Translations under genes and position numbers: made by a program
In this document: piece after piece, positions 27,095-35,924 of the stretch
Position numbering within the stretch: position 1 is the stretch's first letter
Layout of the letters: every line of letters begins with the position of its first letter
Notes under the pieces: generated by a model
The model's database searches: none
Seen by the model: only the letters and a program-made list of their open reading frames with translations
What the model was told of the DNA's origin: nothing
Assembly: GCA_002696035.1 (NCBI GenBank)
Contig: NZQV01000002.1
Location: forward strand, 96,701-160,700
Reading direction: 5' to 3'
DNA: 64,000 bases
Source of the DNA: Balneola sp.
GTDB taxonomy: Bacteria > Bacteroidota > Rhodothermia > Balneolales > Balneolaceae

Positions 27095-27136
27095 AAAAAA
27101 ATCCCGCTGGTTGCCCGGCGGGATTTTAATTTCATC
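27095..27136 (-). terminator. Intrinsic terminator, identical to the one at 29979-30020
   Basis: Stem TCCCGCTGG / CCGGCGGGA (one G-U pair), TTGC loop, and T7 on the minus strand. It ends 22 bases from the stop of the propeller lipoprotein gene. All 42 bases match 29979-30020 exactly. Confidence 0.88.
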
Positions 27137-27157
27137 CATTTAATTGCCACGTAATTT

Positions 27158-28237
27158 TTACTCAAATGTAAGTGAATACACTCCTTTATTCGTCCCAAAG
27201 TATATTGTCTCATTTCCATTTACTTCGGCTACAACCATGTCATTGGTTTGAATATTACCCGGGCTTTCTTCATACCTTTCAACTTCCCATGATTCACCAT
27301 AATCATCTGATATAGCTACAAATAACTGCCCATCTTGAGAACGACCAGAGGCGTAAACTTTATTGGATTGAGCCTCGCTGTTTTTTAAGACACGGATATT
27401 ATATCCTTCCAGCACAGTAGTCCATGTATCTCCACCATCTTCTGATTTGCGAATTACATTAGCTGATTCTACTGCACCTCCCAGTCCTAATAAAACAGTT
27501 TCATCATTTTCAGGGTCAACAACTGCACCGTATACGTTTGCATCCGAATTGAAATAAATTTCTTGATTTAAATCTGCCCATGTTTTTCCACCATCTTCTG
27601 ATTTGACTAAATAGGGTGAAAAAATGTTGTTCCAACCTCCGGTCCATATTTGGTTAGGATGATCTTTGCTTACGTATAAAAATTCTGAAAATCCTACTAA
27701 TTCACGATCAATTTGGTTAAACCAGGTTTCACCATTATTTGTTGATGTAAATATAAGACTTCCTGCATCCGCAAATAAATCATTACTGCTCTTTTGTTCA
27801 GCTATTCGGGTTAAAACAAATGGTTTTTCCATATCAGTCAATTCAATAGCAATTGATTCCCAACTTCGTCCGGCATCTTCGCTTCTATACAATGACACAT
27901 AATTTTCTGGCAACTCATGATAATCAGTTGTATTCCTAACTACTGCAAATACACCATAATTAGTAAATAGCACATCACGAAATTCTGAATTTTCAGAGTT
28001 TATTTCGATATTCGGTTCTAACCATTCTTCGGTATCTGTTGAGATGTCCTTCCTAAAAATTTGCTCTTCACCTGCTACAAGCAAATAAGTTTCAAAATGA
28101 TCCAAAGCAGTTATATGTTGGCCATCAAGTCCCCTTTCTTCCCATATTTCTTTCCAATTTTCTGGATCAGAATCTGTTCCACAACTTATAATTACAGCAC
28201 CAATAACTAAGGTCAATATTAACTTTAAATAAGTCAT
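27158..28237 (-). CDS. Asp-box (BNR) beta-propeller lipoprotein
   Basis: A 359-residue predicted lipoprotein (AVIISC, Cys19). Five Asp-box motifs (S-x-D-x-G-x-[ST]-W) mark blades of a sialidase/YCF48-type propeller: SEDAGRSW, STNNGETW, SEDGGKTW, SEDGGDTW and SDDYGESW. No sialidase catalytic Arg triad or Tyr-Glu pair can be identified by eye, so a binding role is likelier than hydrolysis. Its DNA looks more AT-rich than that of its neighbours. It stands divergent to the subtilase gene, and the pair is enclosed by two identical terminators, suggesting joint acquisition. Confidence 0.8.
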   Translation of the reverse strand: MTYLKLILTLVIGAVIISCGTDSDPENWKEIWEERGLDGQHITALDHFETYLLVAGEEQIFRKDISTDTEEWLEPNIEINSENSEFRDVLFTNYGVFAVVRNTTDYHELPENYVSLYRSEDAGRSWESIAIELTDMEKPFVLTRIAEQKSSNDLFADAGSLIFTSTNNGETWFNQIDRELVGFSEFLYVSKDHPNQIWTGGWNNIFSPYLVKSEDGGKTWADLNQEIYFNSDANVYGAVVDPENDETVLLGLGGAVESANVIRKSEDGGDTWTTVLEGYNIRVLKNSEAQSNKVYASGRSQDGQLFVAISDDYGESWEVERYEESPGNIQTNDMVVAEVNGNETIYFGTNKGVYSLTFE

Positions 28238-28347
28238 AAGAAATTATTTTGTAACATTTAAGGGGTTAGATACTCTTGATTATGTATAGAGAGTTGGGAA
28301 GTACAAATAACTCTCCACTTTTAAGTCTAATAAAACAAGGAAAAATC

Positions 28348-29911
28348 ATGAAATCATTTAAAATAATATTCTCTTGTTTGATCATTAGTTCCATGTTGGT
28401 TTGGAACAGTTGCGATCAGGCAACGAGCAGTCAAGATAACGCCCCCCCCACCCAATAGTCAAACGCAAGATAATAATACACTTGCAAAGGCAAATAAAGA
28501 AGACCCGGAATTAGTACCCGGACGCTACATAGTAGTTTACAAAGATCAGGGTAATGGCCAAATTTCCGAACAAGCCGCTGAAGTTGCCAGACAACGTACG
28601 GATGCAATTTTCTCAGATCTAAGATTAAAGAAGGATTCACTCATCCATCAATACAGTTATGCCTTGAAGGGCTTTGCAGCTAATTTAAGCACAAAACAAG
28701 TTAAGGCTTTGGAAGGAGACAGCAGAGTAGAAACTGTTGTACAAGATGTGAAGTTCAAAGCGATACAAATGATGCCTTCTTCATCCAGCAACGTTAACAA
28801 TACATTAATGTCACAATCCACACCCTGGGGTATAACCCGAGTTGGTGCCCCCTTGAATGGAACTGGGAAAAAGGCCTGGGTGCTTGATACCGGTATTGAC
28901 CTAGACCACCCTGACCTAAATGTGGATTACGGCAGCAGTGCCTCTTTTGTAGCCGGAGAAAGCGCTGATGATGGACATGGACATGGTACTCATGTAGCTG
29001 GCACTATTGCAGCCAAAGATAATTCTACTGGAGTTGTCGGAGTTGCCGCTGATGCTGATGTTGTTGCGGTAAAAGTTTGCGATAGTAGCGGGCAATGTTA
29101 CACCAGCGATCTAGATGCCGGGATTGATTACATCGTATCTAACTATTCTTCCGGAGATGTGGCCAATATTAGTTTAGGGTGGCCTATAACTGGTAACTCA
29201 CGTGTTGATCTAGCTTTATCGGTCTTGGAAAACACTATTAAAACCGCTGCTGACGATGGTTTAATGTTTGCTATAGCAGCTGGCAATGAAAGTCAAGACG
29301 CTAATAATAAGTCTCCGGCTCGCATTGCATACAATAATGTTTGGACAGTTTCTGCCCATGATGATAATGATGATTTTGCATCGTTCTCTAATTATGGAAA
29401 TCCACCTATTGAATATTCAAATCCTGGAGTAGATATACTTTCGTTGTGTAAGAATGGAGGAACAAACACAATTGGTGGAACCTCCATGGCTGCCCCACAT
29501 ATAGCCGGGTTACTATTAACCGTTCCCAACGACATCAATACCGATGGATATGTAACAAACGATCCCGACAATGACCCGGATGCCATTGCAGCTTACACTC
29601 CCTTAGAAGTGTCTATTTCTGGTCCTATTAGCAGGGACTCAAACGAATCAGGCACATGGACAGAAAATGCCTCTTACGGTACAGGAAATTATTCCTATCA
29701 ATGGTATTTTAAGAATATTGGACAAACTACTTGGGGGTTAGGAGTTACATCCACTTCATATTCTCGGTCTTTTGAAAATATAATTTCTATAGCTGATCAT
29801 GCTTATCTAAAAGTTGTGGTTACAAGTGGAAGTGAGCAAGCCGAGACTACATTTCCCGTTTTAATTCATGGCTCTGGTTCGAGTTGCCCTCCCGGTCAAA
29901 TATGTTTGTAA
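28348..29911 (+). pseudogene. Subtilisin-family (S8) lipoprotein protease, frame broken at a C8 tract
   Basis: A secreted serine protease: a lipoprotein signal (Cys22, VWNSC) follows an ATG at 28348 with AAGGA before it. The frame stops at TAG 28456-28458. Removing one C from the run at 28442-28449 restores a continuous 520-residue reading with no stop. The restored protein would have a Pro/Asn/Gln linker, an I9-type propeptide (ELVPGRYIVVYKDQG), and a catalytic domain with all triad motifs: VLDTGIDLDHPDL, GHGTHVAGTI and GGTSMAAPHIAG. An Ig-like C-terminal domain ends in CPPGQICL. Alternatives to phase variation are a sequencing error or a recent true mutation. The downstream part could start at internal codons but would lack export. 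Confidence 0.85.
28442..28449 (+). repeat. C8 homopolymer in the subtilase leader region
   Basis: Eight C residues lie 26 codons after the lipobox Cys, at the exact point where the reading frame must change. Seven or ten Cs would give an open gene. Tracts of this kind can slip during replication. Confidence 0.8.
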
Positions 29912-29978
29912 TGTTCTTAACCTAAGAACTATAAAGCCCTCTAATCAAATCTACGTTTAGAAAGCTATTATTTATCAC

Positions 29979-30020
29979 AAAAAAATCCCGCTGGTTGCCC
30001 GGCGGGATTTTAATTTCATC
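29979..30020 (-). terminator. Intrinsic terminator, identical to the one at 27095-27136
   Basis: Same 42 bases and same stem-loop as 27095-27136. It ends 22 bases from the stop of the 30042-30392 gene, the same spacing as in the other copy. It also lies 67 bases beyond the stop of the convergent subtilase. Confidence 0.88.
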
Positions 30021-30041
30021 AACTGAATTTCGGAAAGAGCT

Positions 30042-30392
30042 TTACTCTTCTATGCCATATACTTCTTTAAGGATACCTTTTGCGTTGGCGTCGCCGTCTT
30101 GCATAACGCGGTGTTGCAGGTTGGTAATGATCTCCTGCTCCGCTTTTTCGTAGGCCAGTTCCTTGGCGTTTGTGTCGGTATTGGTTCTTACCAACTCGTA
30201 GATATCGTCGGCACGGACTACGCTGTAAATTTTATCGTCATTAAATGCATGAGAGCGGAGGTCTTCGTATTCCTTGAATACCCGAGGGAAATCTTCACTG
30301 TCTTCGGCGCGGGTTACGATCTCCACGTGCTCAGGACCTTCGGCACTCAGAGGTGTTTTGCAGAGGTAAAAAAAGTTTTGTTGATATTGCAT
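30042..30392 (-). CDS. Unrecognised 116-residue cytoplasmic protein
   Basis: I do not recognise this protein. It has no signal peptide or membrane segment. The N-terminal part (QYQQNFFYLCKTPL) looks like a beta-hairpin, then an acidic helical region follows (DFPRVFKEYEDLRSHAF), and the C-terminal half is helical (KELAYEKAEQEIITNLQHRV). Codon use and a downstream terminator suggest a real gene. The SixA-like gene lies about 146 bases upstream, with a short unstructured gap between them. Confidence 0.65.
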   Translation of the reverse strand: MQYQQNFFYLCKTPLSAEGPEHVEIVTRAEDSEDFPRVFKEYEDLRSHAFNDDKIYSVVRADDIYELVRTNTDTNAKELAYEKAEQEIITNLQHRVMQDGDANAKGILKEVYGIEE

Positions 30393-30538
30393 CTGCTATA
30401 ATATTGGGTTGAATTTGTTTGCTGGCTGAATATAAGAAATCGTGCACCAAATGTGCGAGTGTTGGTGGTAAGTTTCAAGGCGCGAGGTACAAGATGCAAG
30501 AACAACACTTGAACCTAAGACCTTACACCTTGCCCCTT

Positions 30539-31048
30539 TTACAATTCCTTTAACACTTTCGGGATCATCATCCATTTTATCTGGCAGGTGCCCGGGGTGA
30601 TGTCCTCCCATTTTTCCGCAAAACTTTGCAGGCACACCAACGCGGCTGTTGGCATTCGCACCGCTGTTTTATGTTCAGAACCAGCCAGAATACCCGCCGT
30701 ATTCTCGATCAGTGGATTATGGCCTACCAGCAAAACGCGCTCTACTTTCTTTGCTGTGGATTGAATGGCAGCTATGTAGTCTTTCATCGACCCATAATAC
30801 AGATCCTCATCCCAGCGGATCAGGTTTGGATCTACCTGTGCAGACTCCATACTGAGCTGTGTAGTTTCTTTGGCACGCTGCGCCGGTGAAGCAATTACCT
30901 CTCCCGGTTTATAACCAACCTGCCGTATAAAAGCTCCCATCATTGGGGCATCGCTTTGCCCGCGTTCGTTCAAAGGGCGATCGTAGTCTTTCAAACTTCC
31001 ATCTTCCCAGCTCGATTTTGCGTGACGCATTAATAAGATCTGCTTCAT
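30539..31048 (-). CDS. SixA-like histidine phosphatase
   Basis: A 169-residue member of the histidine phosphatase superfamily. The phosphohistidine motif is LMRHAKSSWEDGSLKDYDRP (RHA in place of RHG, as in SixA), with GHNPLIENTAG holding the second His and ASPAQRAKET the substrate-binding Arg. SixA in E. coli dephosphorylates phosphohistidines on signalling or phosphotransfer proteins; the target here is unknown. Its start lies 5 bases beyond the stop of the YihY gene on the same strand, so the YihY, SixA and possibly MATE genes form one transcript. Confidence 0.9.
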   Translation of the reverse strand: MKQILLMRHAKSSWEDGSLKDYDRPLNERGQSDAPMMGAFIRQVGYKPGEVIASPAQRAKETTQLSMESAQVDPNLIRWDEDLYYGSMKDYIAAIQSTAKKVERVLLVGHNPLIENTAGILAGSEHKTAVRMPTAALVCLQSFAEKWEDITPGTCQIKWMMIPKVLKEL

Positions 31049-31052
31049 TCTT

Positions 31053-31967
31053 TTATGACTCCTTTTCTTGTTCAGACATTTCCACCAGCTTCAGTTTCTG
31101 GGCATATTTCCCGGCTTTGATCTCGCCTTCCCATGCCTCTGCCAACGTCTTTACCAGCTCTATGCCAAAGAAGATAATAATACTGGAATAGTACACCCAC
31201 AACATCAAAATAATAACGGATGATGACGCCCCACTCAGCTGATTCAACGAGCTGTTTCCTATGATCATCCCCACTCCAAATTTCCCTATCACTAATAATA
31301 AAGTGGTGATAAAGCTTCCGACCAACAAGGGCTTCTTCTTGATCTTGACGTCCGGTAAAAAATAGAAGGTGGTCAAAACTGCGAGAAAAATGAGTAGCAA
31401 GGTGAGCAGGTTATTCCCTGCAGAAACCATAAATAATTGAGCCGACTCAAAATTCGCAAGCAGCAGATGGGAAAGTCCGGCAAGTAACGAGTCGAGAATC
31501 AGCGATGCGATCATAGAAAAACCGAGTAAAACGATCATCCCAAACGCTATCAAACGGTCCATAACGATCTTAATAATGCCTACATCCGTATGTGGGCGCA
31601 CTTTAAAGATCCGGTTGAAGGAATCTTTGAACTGGATGAAAACGGTGGTCGCTGAAATGATCAGAAATACAATGCTAATGAGAAGGTAAAACACATTCTG
31701 CGTATCCGTTTGAATGGTTTCGATGAGCAACATTACCGCCTCTGTACTTTCCTGACCAATAGTGGAAGTAAGAAATCCTGAAAGCTCATTCAGTACATTT
31801 TCATTCCCTACAAAAAATCCGCTTACATATACGGATATCAACACAATGGGAGCAAGCGAAAAAAGCGTATAGAACGAAACGGCCGCACTGTACATAAAGC
31901 CATTGTCCTCAATAAAGTCACTGACGGCCTGGGCTGTAAGTTGAACTATATGTTTTAAGAATTTCAT
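31053..31967 (-). CDS. YihY/BrkB-family inner-membrane protein
   Basis: A 304-residue integral membrane protein with about six hydrophobic segments. The family core MYSAAVSFYTLFSLAPIVLI is near residue 25, and TTVFIQFKDSFNRIFKVRP near 105 is also typical. The function of YihY proteins is not established; some are linked to resistance or export. The frame is open to an ATG at 32006, but that start would overlap the MATE gene by 14 bases; the ATG at 31967 gives an N-terminus (MKFLKHIVQ) of the usual length. The acidic C-terminal tail (MSEQEKES) is cytoplasmic. Confidence 0.88.
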   Translation of the reverse strand: MKFLKHIVQLTAQAVSDFIEDNGFMYSAAVSFYTLFSLAPIVLISVYVSGFFVGNENVLNELSGFLTSTIGQESTEAVMLLIETIQTDTQNVFYLLISIVFLIISATTVFIQFKDSFNRIFKVRPHTDVGIIKIVMDRLIAFGMIVLLGFSMIASLILDSLLAGLSHLLLANFESAQLFMVSAGNNLLTLLLIFLAVLTTFYFLPDVKIKKKPLLVGSFITTLLLVIGKFGVGMIIGNSSLNQLSGASSSVIILMLWVYYSSIIIFFGIELVKTLAEAWEGEIKAGKYAQKLKLVEMSEQEKES

Positions 31968-31992
31968 CTGGGTAAGCTCGGTAAGTTTACGT

Positions 31993-33291
31993 TTAGTTAG
32001 AACCAAAAATTCTGGATGGTGCGTAGACTGTCAACACCAAACCACGGGCTACCATAAAGGCCGTCATTGCCATCCATAACGCATGGATTCCTGCGAGCGG
32101 TTCACTTATAAAATACACAGGAATGAAAACAAGGATGGTGGCTACAAGCATGGAATTTCGCATGGCACCGGTTGCTGTTGCCCCAATGTAGACGCCATCC
32201 CATATAAAGCAAACGCTGTTTACCACGGGGGCCGCGATCAGCCATATAACAACACTTGTTGCCACAGCGATCACATTTTCCTTATCGGTAAAGAGTGAAA
32301 GGATCTCCGTATCAAAAACGGCGTAGGTGATCGTTCCAAGCAGGCCAAGTCCCAGCCCCCACAGCATATTTGCGGTTACGGCTTTTTTGAGATTGTTATC
32401 GTCATTTGCTCCTTTGAATTTCCCCACCAGGCTTTCGGCAGCGTAGGCGAATCCGTCGGTGCCATACGAACTGATGTACCACATTTGCAGCAAAATGGTA
32501 TTGGCGGCCAGTACCACGTCTCCCATCTCAGCTGATTTTGCCGTAAAGAATGCATAAGAAAAGATCAGGCATAAGGTGCGGATCACAATATCCCGATTCA
32601 CCGAAAAGAATTTTTTGAGCTCTTCGGTTTCGATGAGTTCATCCCACTTTATGTCGAGCTTCACCCCGCCGTATTTATATTTGTATAAAAAGAGTGCGAG
32701 CCCCAGCGCCAGAAAGCTTGCGATCAGACTTCCGGTAGCGATGCCATCTACGGTCATCCCCAGCTGGAACACAAAAAATAAGTTCAACCCAATGTTAAGG
32801 ACATTTAAAAATATGGTGACCATCATAGGGTAGGTGGAATTCTGCATGCCTAGGAACCATCCGTTAATGCCAAACAGACAAAGCGTGGCGGGAGCAGCAA
32901 AGATCCGGATGTGATAGTAGATGCGCGTGTACTCTTCAACCTCAGGGGAGGCGTTTACAAGATACAGCGAGGCTTCGATCAGCGGAATTTGTATGAGCAG
33001 AATAAACACGCTGCTGACCAACGCCACCAAGAGCACTCGGGCTAAAATAATACGCGTTTTCCGCTCTTCCTGTGCTCCATAAGCTTGCGCAACCAAACCG
33101 GTTGTGCCCATGCGAAGGAAGCCAAAACCCCAAAAAATAAAATCAAAAATGATACTTCCCACTGCAATGGCTCCTAAAAAATACACATGTTCGAGCCTGC
33201 CAACTACAGCAGTATCAACGACCCCAAGCAAGGGCACAGACAGGTTACTGATGATGTTTGGAATTGCAAGACGTAGAATTTGCCGGTTCAA
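31993..33291 (-). CDS. MATE-family multidrug/cation antiporter
   Basis: A 432-residue protein with about 12 membrane helices. The start ILRLAIPNIISNLSVPLLGVV followed by DTAVVGRL is typical of DinF/NorM-type MATE exporters, which extrude cationic drugs or metabolites against Na+ or H+. A second half-repeat begins near residue 230 (FFSVNRDIVIRTLCLIFSYA). Length is normal. It is the upstream gene of the YihY-SixA group, ending 26 bases before YihY. Substrate unknown. Confidence 0.9.
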   Translation of the reverse strand: MNRQILRLAIPNIISNLSVPLLGVVDTAVVGRLEHVYFLGAIAVGSIIFDFIFWGFGFLRMGTTGLVAQAYGAQEERKTRIILARVLLVALVSSVFILLIQIPLIEASLYLVNASPEVEEYTRIYYHIRIFAAPATLCLFGINGWFLGMQNSTYPMMVTIFLNVLNIGLNLFFVFQLGMTVDGIATGSLIASFLALGLALFLYKYKYGGVKLDIKWDELIETEELKKFFSVNRDIVIRTLCLIFSYAFFTAKSAEMGDVVLAANTILLQMWYISSYGTDGFAYAAESLVGKFKGANDDNNLKKAVTANMLWGLGLGLLGTITYAVFDTEILSLFTDKENVIAVATSVVIWLIAAPVVNSVCFIWDGVYIGATATGAMRNSMLVATILVFIPVYFISEPLAGIHALWMAMTAFMVARGLVLTVYAPSRIFGSN

Positions 33292-33463
33292 ATAGAAGTA
33301 ATTTCAGGTTAGAAAGGACGGCTTAAAATACAAGGTGTAAAAGTTTTATGAATTCATATTTTTCAACCGCCTGTAAAGTTGCATATCTATGGGTGTGCGT
33401 GTATTTTCTTTTTCCGAATTTTATGTGATTCATAATCGTAATAATTAACTCATTGCTTTTTCC

Positions 33464-33934
33464 ATGGACATTGAAACGCGTAACAAAATTTTGACAGTTG
33501 TTTTAGGTATCATCATCATCGGCCTCTCTTTTTGGTTATATGATTCCCTCATAACCCCTTACCAAAAAGTTAAAGACCGGGAAGCTATGACAGAAAAAGT
33601 CCGCGAGCGCCTTTTAGACGCCAAGGATGCCTTGATCCAGTACGAAAACAATAATGACACCTTCCCGCCTTCCGAAGGTGGCCTGGATAGCCTGGTAAGT
33701 TTCCTGAAGGCAGACTCCATGATGATCGTAATGGGTGATTCTCTGTTTGGCAGAACCATGGATGTTTACAATCCGGACTCACTGATCTACTCTCCGCGTA
33801 CCGGAAACCGATTTGAGTATGCACTGAACGATACGCTTCGACCACAAATTTATTTACTCGAAGACCCTGACACCGATGATGCCATCGGAAGTCTTGAACG
33901 TACCACGATGCGCAATGCGCCAAACTGGAATTGA
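33464..33934 (+). CDS. Membrane-anchored protein with GspG-like segment
   Basis: A 156-residue protein with one N-terminal membrane helix (ILTVVLGIIIIGLSFWLYDS) followed by a long helix (KVRERLLDAKDALIQYENNN) and a short beta region. The phrase YENNNDTFPPSEGGLDSLV looks like the GspG major-pseudopilin segment (YKLDNxRYPTTxQGLxALV), but a prepilin cleavage site is absent. It ends in a region rich in Asp and Asn. It overlaps the next gene by 4 bases (ATGA), so the two are coupled. No family name can be given with confidence. Confidence 0.65.
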   Translation: MDIETRNKILTVVLGIIIIGLSFWLYDSLITPYQKVKDREAMTEKVRERLLDAKDALIQYENNNDTFPPSEGGLDSLVSFLKADSMMIVMGDSLFGRTMDVYNPDSLIYSPRTGNRFEYALNDTLRPQIYLLEDPDTDDAIGSLERTTMRNAPNWN

Positions 33935-34794
33935 TGGATGACGCGTCTGCAAATTTAGGTGTTTGTTTTTTCTCGGATCGACTTTTCTACTCTATAAATG
34001 ATCCGGAACAAGACAAACATCTAATTCGTATTGGTTCATTCGATTTTAATTTTAATGTGATCGATGCCATTACCCGTCAGCACGACGAACACTTTCCCCA
34101 CATTCTTTCTACTTTTGAACGATTTCGTACCGAGCACAACATAAAATCGGTACGCGCGCTCACTCATCCCTCTCACGAATGCTGGACCGTTTTCCCAAAA
34201 GTGGTGTATGATAACGCCGATGAACGCGAAGACCACTTAGGCATCCTCATGAAAGGCGTAGAGCGTGAGCACATCGAACCCACCTGGCACGCTGTCCATA
34301 ACAACGAATTTAAATTCCTGTGTGTGCGCCGGCGTAACCTCATGGCCGGTTTTGATGAGCTGACCACCCAGGTTGCCACCACCGATTTCAGCAGTGATTT
34401 TGAGATGGCCCAAAAGTGGTCCGCTTTCGCAAAACCCGGTGGTTCTTTTTTAATGATCGGCTGCCACGAAAATGTGATCTCTGTCACCTCTTTTTTATTG
34501 GGGAAATTCAGAGCTGCCACCTACATCACTTTCGATCAGCCCGAAGACCTTCCCTACCACTGGCTGCAACAAGCCAAGAACTCCAGCTGGCTAAAAGGCC
34601 TGCATGAGACCATTTACCTGTTTGGGCACCAACCCCACGAGATTGAGCAGTCTTTGCAAGGTTTCTGGGATGATTCTGCCGAGATCACTAAACTCAATTC
34701 CCTTGAAACCATTGGCGTACATGCCGAAGAAAAAACCTATGGCTTCGACCTCGCCGCTGCCTTTCCCGCCATTCTCCTGAGCCTGGATTTTTAA
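33931..34794 (+). CDS. DUF3822-like protein upstream of rsmD
   Basis: A 287-residue soluble protein. The order of the segments (GVCFFSDRLFYSI start; ALTHPSHECWTVFPKVVY; a central HAVHNNEFKFLCVRR; a C-terminal VISVTSFLLGKF and FGHQPHEIEQSL) and its place just upstream of rsmD fit the DUF3822 family, which in Bacteroidota relatives commonly sits next to RsmD. The fold is probably an actin/ASKHA-like two-lobed one, but that is inference. It is coupled to the membrane-anchored protein before it. The function is unknown. Confidence 0.65.
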   Translation: MMDDASANLGVCFFSDRLFYSINDPEQDKHLIRIGSFDFNFNVIDAITRQHDEHFPHILSTFERFRTEHNIKSVRALTHPSHECWTVFPKVVYDNADEREDHLGILMKGVEREHIEPTWHAVHNNEFKFLCVRRRNLMAGFDELTTQVATTDFSSDFEMAQKWSAFAKPGGSFLMIGCHENVISVTSFLLGKFRAATYITFDQPEDLPYHWLQQAKNSSWLKGLHETIYLFGHQPHEIEQSLQGFWDDSAEITKLNSLETIGVHAEEKTYGFDLAAAFPAILLSLDF

Positions 34795-34854
34795 TAATTC
34801 TGAAATTCTAAATGCTCAATTTTAAATGTTAAATTAATGAGAAGATGATTTAGC

Positions 34855-35054
34855 GTGAGTTCAATATATGATCGAGATAGTTGTCATCCTGAGCGCTTAG
34901 AAAGCTATATGAGCACAACTTGTTTGACGCGAAGGATCTCAAACCATATTACAACCCAAATAGTTAGACTTTGAGACCCTTCACGGAATGCTACATGTTC
35001 TTAATTATACATTTAGTACGCTCAGGGTGACAACAAATGTTATCTCGAACTCAC
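34855..35054. repeat. Large inverted repeat between the DUF3822-like gene and rsmD
   Basis: Outer arms (34855-34895 and 35019-35054) are inverted: GTGAGTTC, then CGAGATA, then TTGTCA(T/C)CCTGAGCG. A second, shorter inverted pair inside has GAAGGATCTCAAA and TTTGAGACCCTTC. A related sequence occurs at 52787-52880. The gap 34795-35094 contains only this element and AT-rich DNA. Confidence 0.75.
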
Positions 35055-35094
35055 ATTGATTTAACATTTAACACTTAAAATTTCACACTCCGCC

Positions 35095-35655
35095 ATGCGG
35101 ATAATTACAGGAAAACTAAAAGGACGACATTTCACTATCCCCAAAGGGCTGGATGTACGCCCCACAACCGATCGCACCAAGGAAAGCATTTTCAACCTGA
35201 TAGAAGCGCGTGTGTTCATGGAAGGCACCATCATTCTGGATCTTTTTGCAGGATCGGGCAGCTTATCTTATGAAGCTATTTCCCGGGGAGCCAAACACGT
35301 AACGGCTGTGGAAATTGACCCTCAAAATGCCAAACAGATCGAGAAGACCGCCAAGGAATTTAAGATCGACAAGCAATTGCGGGTGGTTTGTGCCGATGTG
35401 ATGAAATATCTGGACGGAATGGCCACACCAAATCATTTTATTTTTTGTGACCCCCCCTATGATTTCCCCTTTATGGAAGATATCATAGATAAAGTGCTGG
35501 CCGAAAACTGGCTCACAGAACAAGGCTGGTTTTTCCTGGAGCACGATAAATACAAGGATTTCTCGGATCATCCCAATTGCACCTTCACGAAAGCATATGG
35601 GCGGACCATCGTAAGTATCTTTCAGAAAAATCCGGAAGAGTCAGAGTTGAACTGA
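35095..35655 (+). CDS. rsmD: 16S rRNA (guanine(966)-N2)-methyltransferase
   Basis: A 186-residue SAM-dependent methyltransferase acting on G966 of 16S rRNA in the 30S subunit. MRIITGKLKGRHFTIPKG and VRPTTDRTKESIFNLI are the family N-terminal markers, LDLFAGSGSLSYEA is the SAM-binding motif I, and FCDPPYDFP is the N-methyltransferase motif IV (DPPY). Length is normal. CoaD follows on the same strand, an arrangement common in many bacteria, though here a repeat element (35712-35812) intervenes. Confidence 0.95.
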   Translation: MRIITGKLKGRHFTIPKGLDVRPTTDRTKESIFNLIEARVFMEGTIILDLFAGSGSLSYEAISRGAKHVTAVEIDPQNAKQIEKTAKEFKIDKQLRVVCADVMKYLDGMATPNHFIFCDPPYDFPFMEDIIDKVLAENWLTEQGWFFLEHDKYKDFSDHPNCTFTKAYGRTIVSIFQKNPEESELN

Positions 35656-35711
35656 TATTAGTTTTAAAAGACTGTTATTAAATAAAAGTTCAATACCATT
35701 GGCAAAGATTT

Positions 35712-35812
35712 AGATTCCAGCCTTCGCGGGAATGTCCTATGATGGAATTTCAGTTTGATTTCACAAAAAAATATCGAAAACCACCTCGCCATCCCCGTGA
35801 AGACGGGGATCC
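35712..35812. repeat. Composite inverted repeat, CCCGTCTTCGCGGG family, second copy
   Basis: GATTCCAGCCTTCGCGGGAA and CATCCCCGTGAAGACGGGGA face each other across about 55 bases. Same family as 15734-15830. It separates rsmD from coaD. Confidence 0.7.
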
Positions 35813-35924
35813 AATTTTATCCTTGAAATCTGATATTAGTATTAAACAATTAAGTTACATTTCAGGTATTCACGTACACGCTAAGTACTTTTTTTGTGAA
35901 TCCCTGTTTAACTAAATTCACCCC

